This document shows positions 1 to 6,355 of a stretch of DNA of 8,507 bases, piece by piece. The stretch spans positions 1 through 8,507 of the forward strand of contig CANRNA010000070.1 in the NCBI GenBank assembly GCA_947631805.1. The letters run 5' to 3'. A program made the translations under genes and the position numbers. Within the stretch, counting starts at the first letter, position 1; every line of letters starts with the position of its first letter. The notes under the pieces are model-generated. The model saw only the letters and a program-made list of their open reading frames with translations, did not search any database and was not told the DNA's origin. Source of the DNA: an uncultured Oscillospiraceae bacterium (GTDB lineage Bacteria; Bacillota; Clostridia; Oscillospirales; Oscillospiraceae).

Positions 1-51
1 CAGTTCCGGCGCGTCTGCGACCAACTATTTCATCACATCCTGGAGGACTGA
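1..51 (+). CDS. C-terminal end of an upstream gene (partial)
   Basis: Frame 1 is open from the window edge and ends in TGA at 49-51, giving 16 residues that finish in a plausible amphipathic helix (FRRVCDQLFHHILED). The next gene's ribosome binding site (TGGAGGA, 41-47) overlaps these last codons, and only 5 bp separate this stop from the next ATG. That is typical of an operon and supports a real gene end. The fragment is too short to assign a family. The frame could be open by chance, because the other forward frames are also open here. Confidence 0.45.
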   Translation, partial: QFRRVCDQLFHHILED

Positions 52-56
52 ACGGT

Positions 57-1442
57 ATGGACGAGAAAAAGGAAGAGCTGTTTTATCAGCCCAAGAACGG
101 TTACGACCTGATCGGCCCGGAAGAGCGCATCGCCTGCGAGGACTACTGCCGGGAGTATATGGCCTACCTGGACGCCGCCCGCACGGAGCGGGAGGCCGTG
201 ACCGAGGCGGTCAAGCTGGCGGAAAGGGCGGGCTTCGCCCCTCTGGAGGAGAACGCAGGACCCATCCAGCCGGGCCAGAAGGTCTACTGGAACAACCGGG
301 GCAAGAGCCTGCTGCTGGCCGTGGGCGGCAAAAAGCCCATGAGCGAGGGATTCGTGGTGGAGGCCGCCCACGTAGACTCCCCCCGGCTGGACCTGAAGCA
401 AAATCCGCTGTATGAGGACTCGGAGCTGGCCTATCTGCGTACCCATTATTACGGGGGCATCAAGAAGTATCAGTGGACGGCCATCCCCCTGGAGATACAC
501 GGGGTGGTGGCCCTGACGGACGGCTCCACCGTGGAGGTGGTCATTGGCCGGGACAAGGACGACCCCCAGCTGGTCATCACGGACCTGCTGCCCCACCTGG
601 CCCAGAACCAGATGGAGAAGACCATGGCCAAGGGCATCGAGGGCGAAAAGCTCTGCCTGCTGGCCGGGAGCGTCCCCTACGCGGGGGAGGGCGCCGACCG
701 GGTGAAGCTGGCGGTGATGAGCATCCTCAACGAGCGCTTCGGCATTCGGGAGGAGGACTTCATCTCCGCCGAGCTGGAGGCGGTGCCCGCCTTCGATGTG
801 CGGGAGCTGGGCCTGGACAGGAGCCTCATCGGCGGCTACGGCCAGGACGACCGGGTGTGTGCCTTCGCGGAGCTGGCGGCCATATTGCGCACCGAGGCGC
901 CGGAGCGCACGGCGGTGTGCATCCTGGCGGACAAGGAGGAGATAGGCTCCGTGGGCGTGTCCGGCATGTGCGGCCAGCGCTTTGAGTGGTTCATCGAGCA
1001 GCTCTGCGGCGGCCAGTGCTCGGTACAGCAGAGCTTTTCCAAGAGCCTGTGCCTGTCGGCGGACGTGACCGTGGCGCTGGACCCCATGTTCCCGGAGGTC
1101 ACCGAGCGGCAGAACACCGCCCGGCTGAACTACGGGGTGGGCTTTTGCAAGTTCACCGGCTCCCGGGGCAAGTCCGGGGCCAACGACGCCTCTGCCGAGC
1201 TGGTGGGCCGGATGCGCAGGATGTGCGCCGACGGGGGCGTGGTCTGGCAGATGTGCGAGTTGGGCAAGGTGGACCAGGGCGGCGGCGGCACCGTGGCGGG
1301 CTTCATGGCCGACCGGGACATCGAGACCATCGACGCGGGGGTGCCCGTGCTGAGCATGCACGCCCCCTTCGAGACCACCTCCAAGTTCGACTGCTACATG
1401 ACCTACAAGCTCATGAAGACGGCGTACAGCTGGAAAAACTGA
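57..1442 (+). CDS. apeA: M18 family aminopeptidase
   Basis: Cytosolic zinc metallo-aminopeptidase that removes N-terminal residues from peptides, probably for peptide turnover. The 461-residue length is normal for family M18. Metal and catalytic motifs appear in the expected order: AAHVDSPRLDLK (His105, Asp107), the GGYGQDDR segment (Asp264/Asp265), DKEEIGS (Glu294/Glu295), LSADV (Asp336), and MHAPFETTSKFD near the C-terminus (His435). The YYGGIKKYQW segment (131-140) is also characteristic of the bacterial ApeA type. The SAD motif is followed by VTVALDP rather than the His-containing form of eukaryotic relatives, which I believe is usual for this clade. The ATG at 57 is preceded by TGGAGGA at 41-47. 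The frame is open further upstream, but the ribosome binding site and the start at MDEKKEELFY fix this codon. The gene is followed by tepA after 54 bp. Confidence 0.93.
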   Translation: MDEKKEELFYQPKNGYDLIGPEERIACEDYCREYMAYLDAARTEREAVTEAVKLAERAGFAPLEENAGPIQPGQKVYWNNRGKSLLLAVGGKKPMSEGFVVEAAHVDSPRLDLKQNPLYEDSELAYLRTHYYGGIKKYQWTAIPLEIHGVVALTDGSTVEVVIGRDKDDPQLVITDLLPHLAQNQMEKTMAKGIEGEKLCLLAGSVPYAGEGADRVKLAVMSILNERFGIREEDFISAELEAVPAFDVRELGLDRSLIGGYGQDDRVCAFAELAAILRTEAPERTAVCILADKEEIGSVGVSGMCGQRFEWFIEQLCGGQCSVQQSFSKSLCLSADVTVALDPMFPEVTERQNTARLNYGVGFCKFTGSRGKSGANDASAELVGRMRRMCADGGVVWQMCELGKVDQGGGGTVAGFMADRDIETIDAGVPVLSMHAPFETTSKFDCYMTYKLMKTAYSWKN

Positions 1443-1460
1443 CAGGGAATAATAATTTCG

Positions 1461-1487
1461 CCCGGGGCCGGGAAAACTGGCCTCGGG
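1461..1487 (+). terminator. Terminator-like hairpin overlapping the tepA ribosome binding site
   Basis: CCCGGGGCC (1461-1469) pairs with GGCCTCGGG (1479-1487) over 9 bp with one G-U pair, around a 9-nt loop. TGATTTATTTT follows, a broken but usable U-tract. This fits an intrinsic terminator for the aminopeptidase transcript. The 3' arm also contains the first three bases of GGGTGA (1485-1490), the only Shine-Dalgarno-like sequence for the TTG start at 1497. The structure could therefore act as an attenuator or mask translation of tepA. Confidence 0.55.
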
Positions 1488-1496
1488 TGATTTATT

Positions 1497-2183
1497 TTGG
1501 AAGATGTGAAGACCCAGGACATCAAAGAGCTGGGGACCAGCGCCCCGTCGGCCATACAGGTGATGACCGTCATCGGCCAGATAGAGGGCCACCAGGTGCT
1601 GGGGGAGGAGACCAAGACCACCAAGTATGAGCACATCCTGCCCCTGGTGGCGGCGGTGGAGGAGTCCGAGGACGTGAAGGGGCTGCTCATCCTGCTCAAC
1701 ACCGTGGGCGGGGACATCGAGGCGGGACTGGCCATCGCCGAGCTCATCGCCGGGATGCGAAAGCCCACCGCCTCCCTGGTGCTGGGGGGCGGCCACTCCA
1801 TAGGCGTGCCCCTGGCGGTGGCGGCCAAGCACAGCTTCATCGCCCCCTCCGCGTCCATGACCATCCACCCCGTGCGCATGAACGGCACGGTCATCGGCGT
1901 AAGCCAGACCTATGAGTACTTCGCCAGGACCCAGGAGCGCATCGTCCGGTTCGTGACGGCCAACTCCCACATCCGCCGGGAGAAGTTTTTGGAGTATATG
2001 CTGCGCACGGGGGAGCTTGCCAACGACGTGGGCAGCATCATCGACGGCCAGGAGGCTGTCTCCTGCGGGCTGATGGACAGCCTGGGGGGCCTGGCCGACG
2101 CCCTGCGCTGGCTCCACGCCGCCGCCCGGGAGCCGGAGCAGTACCAGACCGGGCCCGCCCGGAACTTCTCCTGGAACAGCTGA
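1497..2183 (+). CDS. tepA: TepA-like ClpP-family serine protease
   Basis: ClpP/crotonase-fold protein of the TepA (translocation-enhancing protein, YmfB) group, cytoplasmic and probably oligomeric. Its 228 residues carry the group's hallmarks: VIGQIEGH (25-32), KTTKYEH (40-46), LLNTVGGDIEAGLAIAE (67-83), the nucleophile elbow LGGGHSIGVPLAV with Ser101, and MTIHPVRMNG with His124. Asp177 in the LANDVGS segment is the likely third triad residue, followed by EAVSCGLMDSLGG (186-198). TepA of Bacillus subtilis has been linked to protein export and spore-related proteolysis; no ATPase partner gene is present here. An in-frame TGA at 1488 limits the start. The TTG at 1497 has GGGTGA 6 nt upstream, while GTG 1506 and ATG 1563 have poorer signals or would remove the conserved beginning. 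In Bacillus the gene precedes ylzJ-spoIIIE, but here it ends 9 bp from the convergent polymerase gene. Confidence 0.88.
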   Translation: MEDVKTQDIKELGTSAPSAIQVMTVIGQIEGHQVLGEETKTTKYEHILPLVAAVEESEDVKGLLILLNTVGGDIEAGLAIAELIAGMRKPTASLVLGGGHSIGVPLAVAAKHSFIAPSASMTIHPVRMNGTVIGVSQTYEYFARTQERIVRFVTANSHIRREKFLEYMLRTGELANDVGSIIDGQEAVSCGLMDSLGGLADALRWLHAAAREPEQYQTGPARNFSWNS

Positions 2184-2192
2184 CAGGTCCCC

Positions 2193-3413
2193 TCACCGCT
2201 CGGCGAAGGAGCACTTCTCCCGGGGCATATCCTCCGGCCGGGCGGCGGCCATATACCGGATGGCCCCGGTCCCGTACCGGGCCCGGATGGCGTCCGTGAC
2301 CCTGTCCAGGCGGCGCATGGCGTCCAGACGGCGGTAATCGGTGAACATATCGGTCTGCTCCGGGCTGTCCGCGGCCCGGAGCGCCGCTGTGCGCAGCCCC
2401 AGCCCCCGCAGGGGCCGGGGCCAGGCGTGCAGCTGGCGGAAGAGCTCCATGGCCTTTTGGTACAGCTCCCGGGTGATATCCGTGGGCCGCTCTAGGACCG
2501 TCCGGCGGCTGGTCCAGCGGAGGGTGGCCGCGTCCCGGACGGATATCTCCAGCAGCCCCGCCCGGAGGCCTCCGTCCCGCAGCCGCCCTCCCACCTCCTG
2601 GGCCAGGGCCAGCATCACGGCGCGCACGTCCTCCTCGCAGACCATGTCCCGGGGCGGGGTGGTGGAGTTGCCCACGCTCTTGGCGGGGGGCAGGCAGTCG
2701 AACCGGCGGACGGGGCTGTCGTCCCAGCCGTTGGCGTAGCGGTAGAGCATGATGCCCCCCTTGCCCATCCGGAGGCGGAGAGCCTCCGGGTCCGCCCCGG
2801 CCAGCTCCCCGATGGTGTGGATGCCCATGGCCGTCAATGTCCGGGTGGAGGCGGGGCCCACGAACAGCAGGGCGTTCACCGGCAGCGGCCACACCACCTC
2901 CCGGAAGTTGTCCCGGCCCAGGACGGTGACCGCGTCCGGCTTGCGGTAGTCGGAGCCCAGCTTGGCAAAGGGCTTGTTCCAGCTGACCCCCACGCTGACC
3001 GTCAGGCCCAGCTCCTTTTTCATCCGCCGCCGTACCTCCTGGGCGGCCAGATACCCGTCCTTCCAGGCGTGGCAGCCGGTGATGTCCAGCCAGCTCTCGT
3101 CCATGCCGAAGGGCTCCTGCCTGTCGGTGAAGTTCCCGTATATGGCCCTGGCCGCCTTGGAGTACGCCTCGTACCGGTCGTAGTGGGGCCGCAGCACCAC
3201 CAGCTCCGGGCAAAGCTGCCGGGCCTGCCAGAGCACCATGCCGGTCTTCACCCCGGCCCGCTTGGCCTCCTCGCTCTTGGCCAGGATGATGCCATGGCGG
3301 GCCTCCTCGTCCCCGCCCACGGCCACCGGCATGCCCCGCAGTTCCGGCCTGGTGAGCAGCTCCACGCTCACATAGCAGCTGTTGATATCCGAATGTAATA
3401 TGATCCGCTCCAT
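2193..3413 (-). CDS. dinB: Y-family translesion DNA polymerase (DinB/UmuC type)
   Basis: Error-prone DNA polymerase that copies past damaged template bases. Its 406 residues show the family layout. The N-terminal palm has IILHSDINSCYVSVE with metal ligand Asp9 and probable steric-gate Tyr14. FGMDESWLDITG supplies Asp105 and Glu106. VSVGVSWNKPFAKLGSDYRK (139-158) is the next conserved block. A helix-hairpin-helix region follows near 183-215 (LLFVGPAS, GIHTIGELAG), then the little-finger domain with KSVGNSTTPPRDM (245-257). QTDMF (353-357) fits a beta-clamp-binding motif. The reading frame stays open far upstream, but HSDIN belongs near residue 8, so ATG 3413 is the start. No Shine-Dalgarno precedes it, and TATAAT lies only 6 nt upstream. 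It is divergent from the S24 repressor, which probably controls it, and convergent with tepA across 9 bp with no obvious terminator. UmuC or another Y-family subclass is equally possible. Confidence 0.92.
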   Translation of the reverse strand: MERIILHSDINSCYVSVELLTRPELRGMPVAVGGDEEARHGIILAKSEEAKRAGVKTGMVLWQARQLCPELVVLRPHYDRYEAYSKAARAIYGNFTDRQEPFGMDESWLDITGCHAWKDGYLAAQEVRRRMKKELGLTVSVGVSWNKPFAKLGSDYRKPDAVTVLGRDNFREVVWPLPVNALLFVGPASTRTLTAMGIHTIGELAGADPEALRLRMGKGGIMLYRYANGWDDSPVRRFDCLPPAKSVGNSTTPPRDMVCEEDVRAVMLALAQEVGGRLRDGGLRAGLLEISVRDAATLRWTSRRTVLERPTDITRELYQKAMELFRQLHAWPRPLRGLGLRTAALRAADSPEQTDMFTDYRRLDAMRRLDRVTDAIRARYGTGAIRYMAAARPEDMPREKCSFAER

Positions 3414-3419
3414 GGGACC

Positions 3420-3448
3420 ATTATATATCGCTTGTTTGGAGAAGTAAA
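3420..3448 (-). promoter_or_regulatory. Promoter of dinB, very close to the start codon
   Basis: Read on the minus strand, TTTACT (3448-3443) and a perfect TATAAT (3425-3420) are separated by 17 bp. This is a good sigma-A promoter, with 4 of 6 and 6 of 6 consensus matches. Transcription would begin about 7 nt after the -10 box, at about 3413, which is the A of the ATG. No ribosome binding site fits between them, so a leaderless mRNA is predicted. Confidence 0.65.
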
Positions 3449-3451
3449 GAA

Positions 3452-3490
3452 GAAAAATCTCCCAATAAGAGATATATCTTGCAATTTTTC
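3452..3490. promoter_or_regulatory. Candidate operator between the divergent promoters
   Basis: GAAAAAT (3452-3458) is an exact inverted copy of ATTTTTC (3484-3490), with 25 bp between them. Inside lies a perfect 10-bp palindrome, AGATATATCT (3470-3479), extendable as AAGA-N6-TCTT (3467-3480). These elements sit between and partly over the two -35 boxes (3443-3448 and 3479-3484), where a dimeric repressor could block both genes. AT-rich promoter DNA makes short palindromes common, so this is a candidate only. Confidence 0.35.
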
Positions 3491-3507
3491 GCCTGATACT
3501 ATATACT
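3479..3507 (+). promoter_or_regulatory. Promoter of the S24 repressor gene
   Basis: TTGCAA (3479-3484) and TATACT (3502-3507) are spaced by 17 bp, a good sigma-A match (4 of 6 and 5 of 6). The predicted transcript starts near 3514, just before AAAGGAGG (3515-3522), giving a leader of about 18 nt. The -35 box overlaps the palindrome at 3470-3479, which would suit autorepression. Confidence 0.65.
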
Positions 3508-3531
3508 GGAAACGAAAGGAGGCGAGCGCCT

Positions 3532-4206
3532 GTGTTCGACGATATCGGCCCCAGACTGGCCGTACTGCGGCGGCAGGCGGGCCTGTCCCAAAAGGAGCTG
3601 GCACGCAGGCTCACAGACCTGGGGGAGCCCGTCTCCGACAAGGCTCTCTCCAAATGGGAGAAGGGCGCCACGCTCCCCTCCGCCAGGCAGTTCCTCCTTG
3701 TGTGCCGGGCGCTGGAGGTGGCGGACGTGTCCGGGGAGTTCATGGGCGGCGGGCTGGCCAGGGGGCTGGACGCCGCGGGCCGCCGGAAGCTGGGGGAGTA
3801 CGCGGAGCTGCTGCGCCGCAGCGGGCTGTATGAGCCAAAGCCGGACCGGGGCAGGGCCATCAGGCTGTACACCCTGGCGGCCAGCGCGGGTCCGGGCCAG
3901 TTTTTGGACGACGGAGATTTCCAGTGGATGGACGCCGCCGGGGCTCCCCGGCAGGCGGATTTCGCCGTCCGGGTGGCGGGGGACAGCATGGAGCCCCGGT
4001 TCCGGGACGGACAGGTGGTCTACGTACACGCCGCGCCCACGGTGGGCGACGGGGAGGTAGGGCTGTTCTCCTGGCAGGGCAGCGGCTACATCAAGCAGCT
4101 TATCGACCGGCCGGAGGGCGTGCGTCTGCACAGCCTGAACCCGGCGTACCAGGACATACCCATACCGGAGCCCCAGCAGCTGCGGGTCTTCGGGCGGATA
4201 CTTTGA
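3532..4206 (+). CDS. LexA/HdiR-like self-cleaving repressor (HTH plus peptidase S24)
   Basis: Predicted transcriptional repressor inactivated by RecA-stimulated self-cleavage. Residues 8-60 form an XRE-type helix-turn-helix (LAVLRRQAGLSQKELARRL, then ALSKWEKGATLPSARQFL). Residues 110-224 are a LexA-like S24 domain. The probable cleavage bond is Ala119-Gly120 in LAASAGPGQFLDD. Ser152 in VAGDSMEP and Lys188 in SGYIKQL form the dyad, 36 residues apart, close to the LexA and UmuD spacing. The ASAGxGxFLD segment is reminiscent of HdiR of Lactococcus, a damage-inducible repressor controlling a umuC-type gene. GTG at 3532 has a strong AAAGGAGG (3515-3522) at 9 nt. The gene is divergent from dinB and is followed after 16 bp by an AI-2E family gene. 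All catalytic elements look intact. A phage-repressor origin is possible, but no phage genes are nearby. Confidence 0.88.
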   Translation: MFDDIGPRLAVLRRQAGLSQKELARRLTDLGEPVSDKALSKWEKGATLPSARQFLLVCRALEVADVSGEFMGGGLARGLDAAGRRKLGEYAELLRRSGLYEPKPDRGRAIRLYTLAASAGPGQFLDDGDFQWMDAAGAPRQADFAVRVAGDSMEPRFRDGQVVYVHAAPTVGDGEVGLFSWQGSGYIKQLIDRPEGVRLHSLNPAYQDIPIPEPQQLRVFGRIL

Positions 4207-4222
4207 CAGGGAGGGACGCGTG

Positions 4223-5341
4223 ATGAAGCTGAGCAAGAGGGCGTGCCGCATGGCGGGCGTGACGGGATTTCTGCTGTTTCTGGCCATCTACTACTGGAAG
4301 ACGGCGGCCAGGCTGATCGGGCTGCTGCTGGGGGCCTGTATGCCCCTGTTCCTGGGCGGGGCCATCGCCTATGTGATCAATATCCTCATGAGCTTTTATG
4401 AGCGGCACTACTTCCCCAAGAGCCAGGGGAAGATAGAGGCCACCCGCCGCCCTGTGTGCATGGTGGCGGCCATGCTGACGGTGGTGCTGGTGCTGGCGTT
4501 CGTGGTGCGGCTGGTGGTGCCGGAGTTTCTGTCCTGCGTCAACGCCCTGGTGCAGCAGGCGCCCGCGGCCATGAACAGGCTCCTGCAGGAGCCCGCTGTG
4601 CGCAGGCTCATACCGGAGGACCTGGAGAGCCGCCTGGCGTCCCTGAACTGGAGCGAGATCGTCAACTATGCCAAGGGCATCCTGACCTCGGGCGTGGCCG
4701 GGGCGGCCAACGCGGTGTCGTCGCTGTTTTCCACCATCGTGACGGTGCTGTTCGGGCTGATATTCGCCATTTATCTGCTGCTGGGGAAGGACACCCTGGG
4801 GGGCCAGTGCCGTCGGCTGATGGACAGCTATCTGCCTGCCCGCTGGCGCGACAGAGCGGTGTACGCCCTGGGGCTTTTGAACGATAGTTTCCGGAAGTTC
4901 GTGGTGGGCCAGTGCACCGAGGCGGTGATACTGGGGGCGCTGTGCATCGGGGGAATGACCCTGTTCCGCTTCCCCTACGCCACCATGGTGGGCACCCTGG
5001 TGGGGGTGACGGCCCTGATACCGGTGGCGGGCGCGTACATCGGCGCGGGGGTGGGAGCGTTCATGATCCTGTCCGTGTCCCCGCCCCAGGCCCTGGGATT
5101 TCTGGTGTTCATCGTGGTGCTCCAGCAGCTGGAGGGCAACCTCATCTATCCCAGGGTGGTGGGCTCCTCCATCGGCCTGCCGGGCATATTCGTGCTGGCG
5201 GCCGTGACCGTGGGCGGGGCCATGTATGGGGTGCTGGGCATGCTGGCCGGTGTGCCCCTGACGGCGGCGCTGTACCAGGCGGTCCGGGACGACCTGGCCC
5301 GCCGGGAGCGGGAGAAGAAGGTCCCGGCCAAGGCGGGCTGA
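4223..5341 (+). CDS. AI-2E family transporter-like membrane protein
   Basis: Integral membrane protein of the AI-2E/PerM family, some members of which export autoinducer-2 or act as Na+/H+ antiporters; the substrate here cannot be told. In its 372 residues, hydrophobic segments lie near 11-29, 31-55, 79-100, 163-188, 230-249, 255-285, 289-303 and 318-352. A long soluble stretch (about 101-160) lies between the third and fourth. Family motifs are present: IPVAGAYIG (about 266-274) and LQQLEGNLIYPRVVGSSIGL (about 300-319). The C-terminal tail is basic (RREREKK). AGGGAGGG at 4208-4215 fits ATG 4223 (7 nt) better than GTG 4220 (4 nt). The gene begins 16 bp after the S24 repressor stop with no terminator or promoter seen between them, so cotranscription and possible damage induction are inferred. 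Confidence 0.88.
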   Translation: MKLSKRACRMAGVTGFLLFLAIYYWKTAARLIGLLLGACMPLFLGGAIAYVINILMSFYERHYFPKSQGKIEATRRPVCMVAAMLTVVLVLAFVVRLVVPEFLSCVNALVQQAPAAMNRLLQEPAVRRLIPEDLESRLASLNWSEIVNYAKGILTSGVAGAANAVSSLFSTIVTVLFGLIFAIYLLLGKDTLGGQCRRLMDSYLPARWRDRAVYALGLLNDSFRKFVVGQCTEAVILGALCIGGMTLFRFPYATMVGTLVGVTALIPVAGAYIGAGVGAFMILSVSPPQALGFLVFIVVLQQLEGNLIYPRVVGSSIGLPGIFVLAAVTVGGAMYGVLGMLAGVPLTAALYQAVRDDLARREREKKVPAKAG

Positions 5342-5393
5342 GACAGACGCAGACGTTTGCATATATTTTAATTTTTGATATGAGGTGATGAAC

Positions 5394-6278
5394 ATGGAAA
5401 AAGCGAAGGTCTATTTCACAAAGAAGATCGCCCCGGAGACGGTGGTGGACATGTTCAAGGTGTTGGGCGTGGACCTGCCGGGAAAGGTAGCCGTCAAGGT
5501 CCACTCCGGCGAGGCGGGCAACCAGAACTATCTCCATCCGGAGTTCATGCGGCCCATGGTGGAGTATGTGAAGGGCACCATGGTGGAGTGCAACACCGCC
5601 TACGGCGGGGAGCGCAACGCCACCGACAAGCACCGGCGGCTTTTGGCGGACCACGGGTGGGTAAAGTATTTCGACGTGGACCTGCTGGACGCGGAGGGGC
5701 CGGACATGGTCCTGCCGGTTCCCAACGGCAAGGTGCTCCGGGAGAATCTGGTGGGCAAGGACCTGGCCAACTATGATTCCATGCTGGTGCTCAGCCACTT
5801 CAAGGGCCATCTCGCCGGGGGCTACGGCGGGGCGCTGAAGCAGCTCTCCATCGGCTGCGCCTCCACGGTGGGCAAGTGTCTCATCCACTCCGGCGGCCTG
5901 GAGACGGACCAGAACGTGGTCTGGAGCCGCATGGCCCCCGACGAGGTCTTCGGCGACTGCATGGCGGACGCGGCGGCCAGCGTGGTGGAGTATTTCAAGG
6001 GCAAGATCGCCTACGTGAGCATGATGTGCAACCTGTCGGTGGACTGCGACTGCTGCGCCGTGGCGGAGGACCCCTGCATGGCGGATATCGGCACCCTGTC
6101 CTCTCTGGACCCGGTGGCGCTGGACAGGGCATGCCTGGACCTGATCTATCAGTCCAAGGACCCGGGCCGGGACCACTTCATCCAGCGGGTGGAGTCCCTC
6201 CACGGGGCCCACACCATCGACGCCGCCGCGGCCCTGGGCTTCGGCACGAAGGACTACGAGCTCATCTGCCTGGACTGA
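5394..6278 (+). CDS. DUF362 / COG2768-like Fe-S-type protein
   Basis: Cytoplasmic protein of the DUF362 family, whose function is not established. The 294 residues show family blocks: VAVKVHSGEAGNQNYLHPEF (32-51), VECNTAYGGERN (64-75), LVLSHFKGHLAGGYGGALKQ (131-150) with SIGCAS (152-157), and TLSSLDPVALDRACLDL (234-250). The segment CNLSVDCDCCAVAEDPC (212-228) holds five cysteines, and C66, C155, C162 and C189 are additional candidates. A metal or Fe-S site is plausible. I see no separate ferredoxin domain with paired CxxCxxCxxxCP motifs, which many larger COG2768 proteins have. GAGGTGA at 5382-5388 is 5 nt before ATG 5394. ATG 5388 and GTG 5385 are in frame but overlap that site. The 52-bp gap before it is AT-rich (5356-5381) and may hold a weak promoter. 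A long hairpin follows. Confidence 0.85.
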   Translation: MEKAKVYFTKKIAPETVVDMFKVLGVDLPGKVAVKVHSGEAGNQNYLHPEFMRPMVEYVKGTMVECNTAYGGERNATDKHRRLLADHGWVKYFDVDLLDAEGPDMVLPVPNGKVLRENLVGKDLANYDSMLVLSHFKGHLAGGYGGALKQLSIGCASTVGKCLIHSGGLETDQNVVWSRMAPDEVFGDCMADAAASVVEYFKGKIAYVSMMCNLSVDCDCCAVAEDPCMADIGTLSSLDPVALDRACLDLIYQSKDPGRDHFIQRVESLHGAHTIDAAAALGFGTKDYELICLD

Positions 6279-6300
6279 GCGGCAGACACAAAAAACGGCT

Positions 6301-6341
6301 GCCCGGGGGAGACGCTTTGCAAAAAGCTGTCTCTCCCGGGC
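6301..6341 (+). terminator. Strong terminator-like hairpin after the DUF362 gene
   Basis: GCCCGGGGGAGAC (6301-6313) pairs with GTCTCTCCCGGGC (6329-6341) over 13 bp with one G-U pair. After a bulged T (6328) the stem continues as GCTTT/AAAGC, closed by a GCAA (GNRA-type) tetraloop at 6319-6322. The U-tract on the + strand is short (TTTGG). A run of six A (6290-6295) lies 5 nt before the stem, so the minus strand would have a better but displaced U-tract. Its 3' arm ends only 14 nt before the next start codon. Confidence 0.7.
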
Positions 6342-6355
6342 TTTGGATAAATAAT

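Noticed and set aside
33..2117. 694-codon open frame on the minus strand opposite the aminopeptidase and tepA
   Set aside because: It is a product of high-GC coding DNA. The translation is rich in His, Gly, Ala and Leu with no domain, and both opposing genes have clear catalytic motifs.
2164..2222. Direct repeat ACTTCTCCTGG / ACTTCTCCCGG about 48 bp apart at the tepA-dinB junction
   Set aside because: Eleven bases with one mismatch, in unrelated coding frames, is likely chance in GC-rich DNA.
3414..3989. N-terminal extension of dinB to a 598-residue protein
   Set aside because: The extra 192 residues are antisense to the repressor gene and have no domain character. Y-family polymerases begin a few residues before the HSDIN motif, which fixes ATG 3413.
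5342..5393. Promoter upstream of the DUF362 gene
   Set aside because: The stretch is AT-rich (TTTGCATATATTTTAATTTTTGATAT begins at 5355) but no -35/-10 pair with 16-18 bp spacing stands out, so it was only mentioned in the gene entry.
4100..5395. 431-codon minus-strand frame opposite the AI-2E gene
   Set aside because: Low-complexity His/Gln/Arg-rich shadow of a high-GC membrane protein gene, with no ribosome binding site or domain.
5142..6212. 356-codon minus-strand frame opposite the DUF362 gene
   Set aside because: Its composition is that of a shadow frame, while the + strand carries conserved DUF362 motifs.
5876..6355. Upstream extension of the P-loop gene as a fused 417-residue protein
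   Set aside because: The extra part is the +1 shadow of the DUF362 gene and reads through the hairpin. The Walker A loop belongs near the N-terminus, matching ATG 6356.
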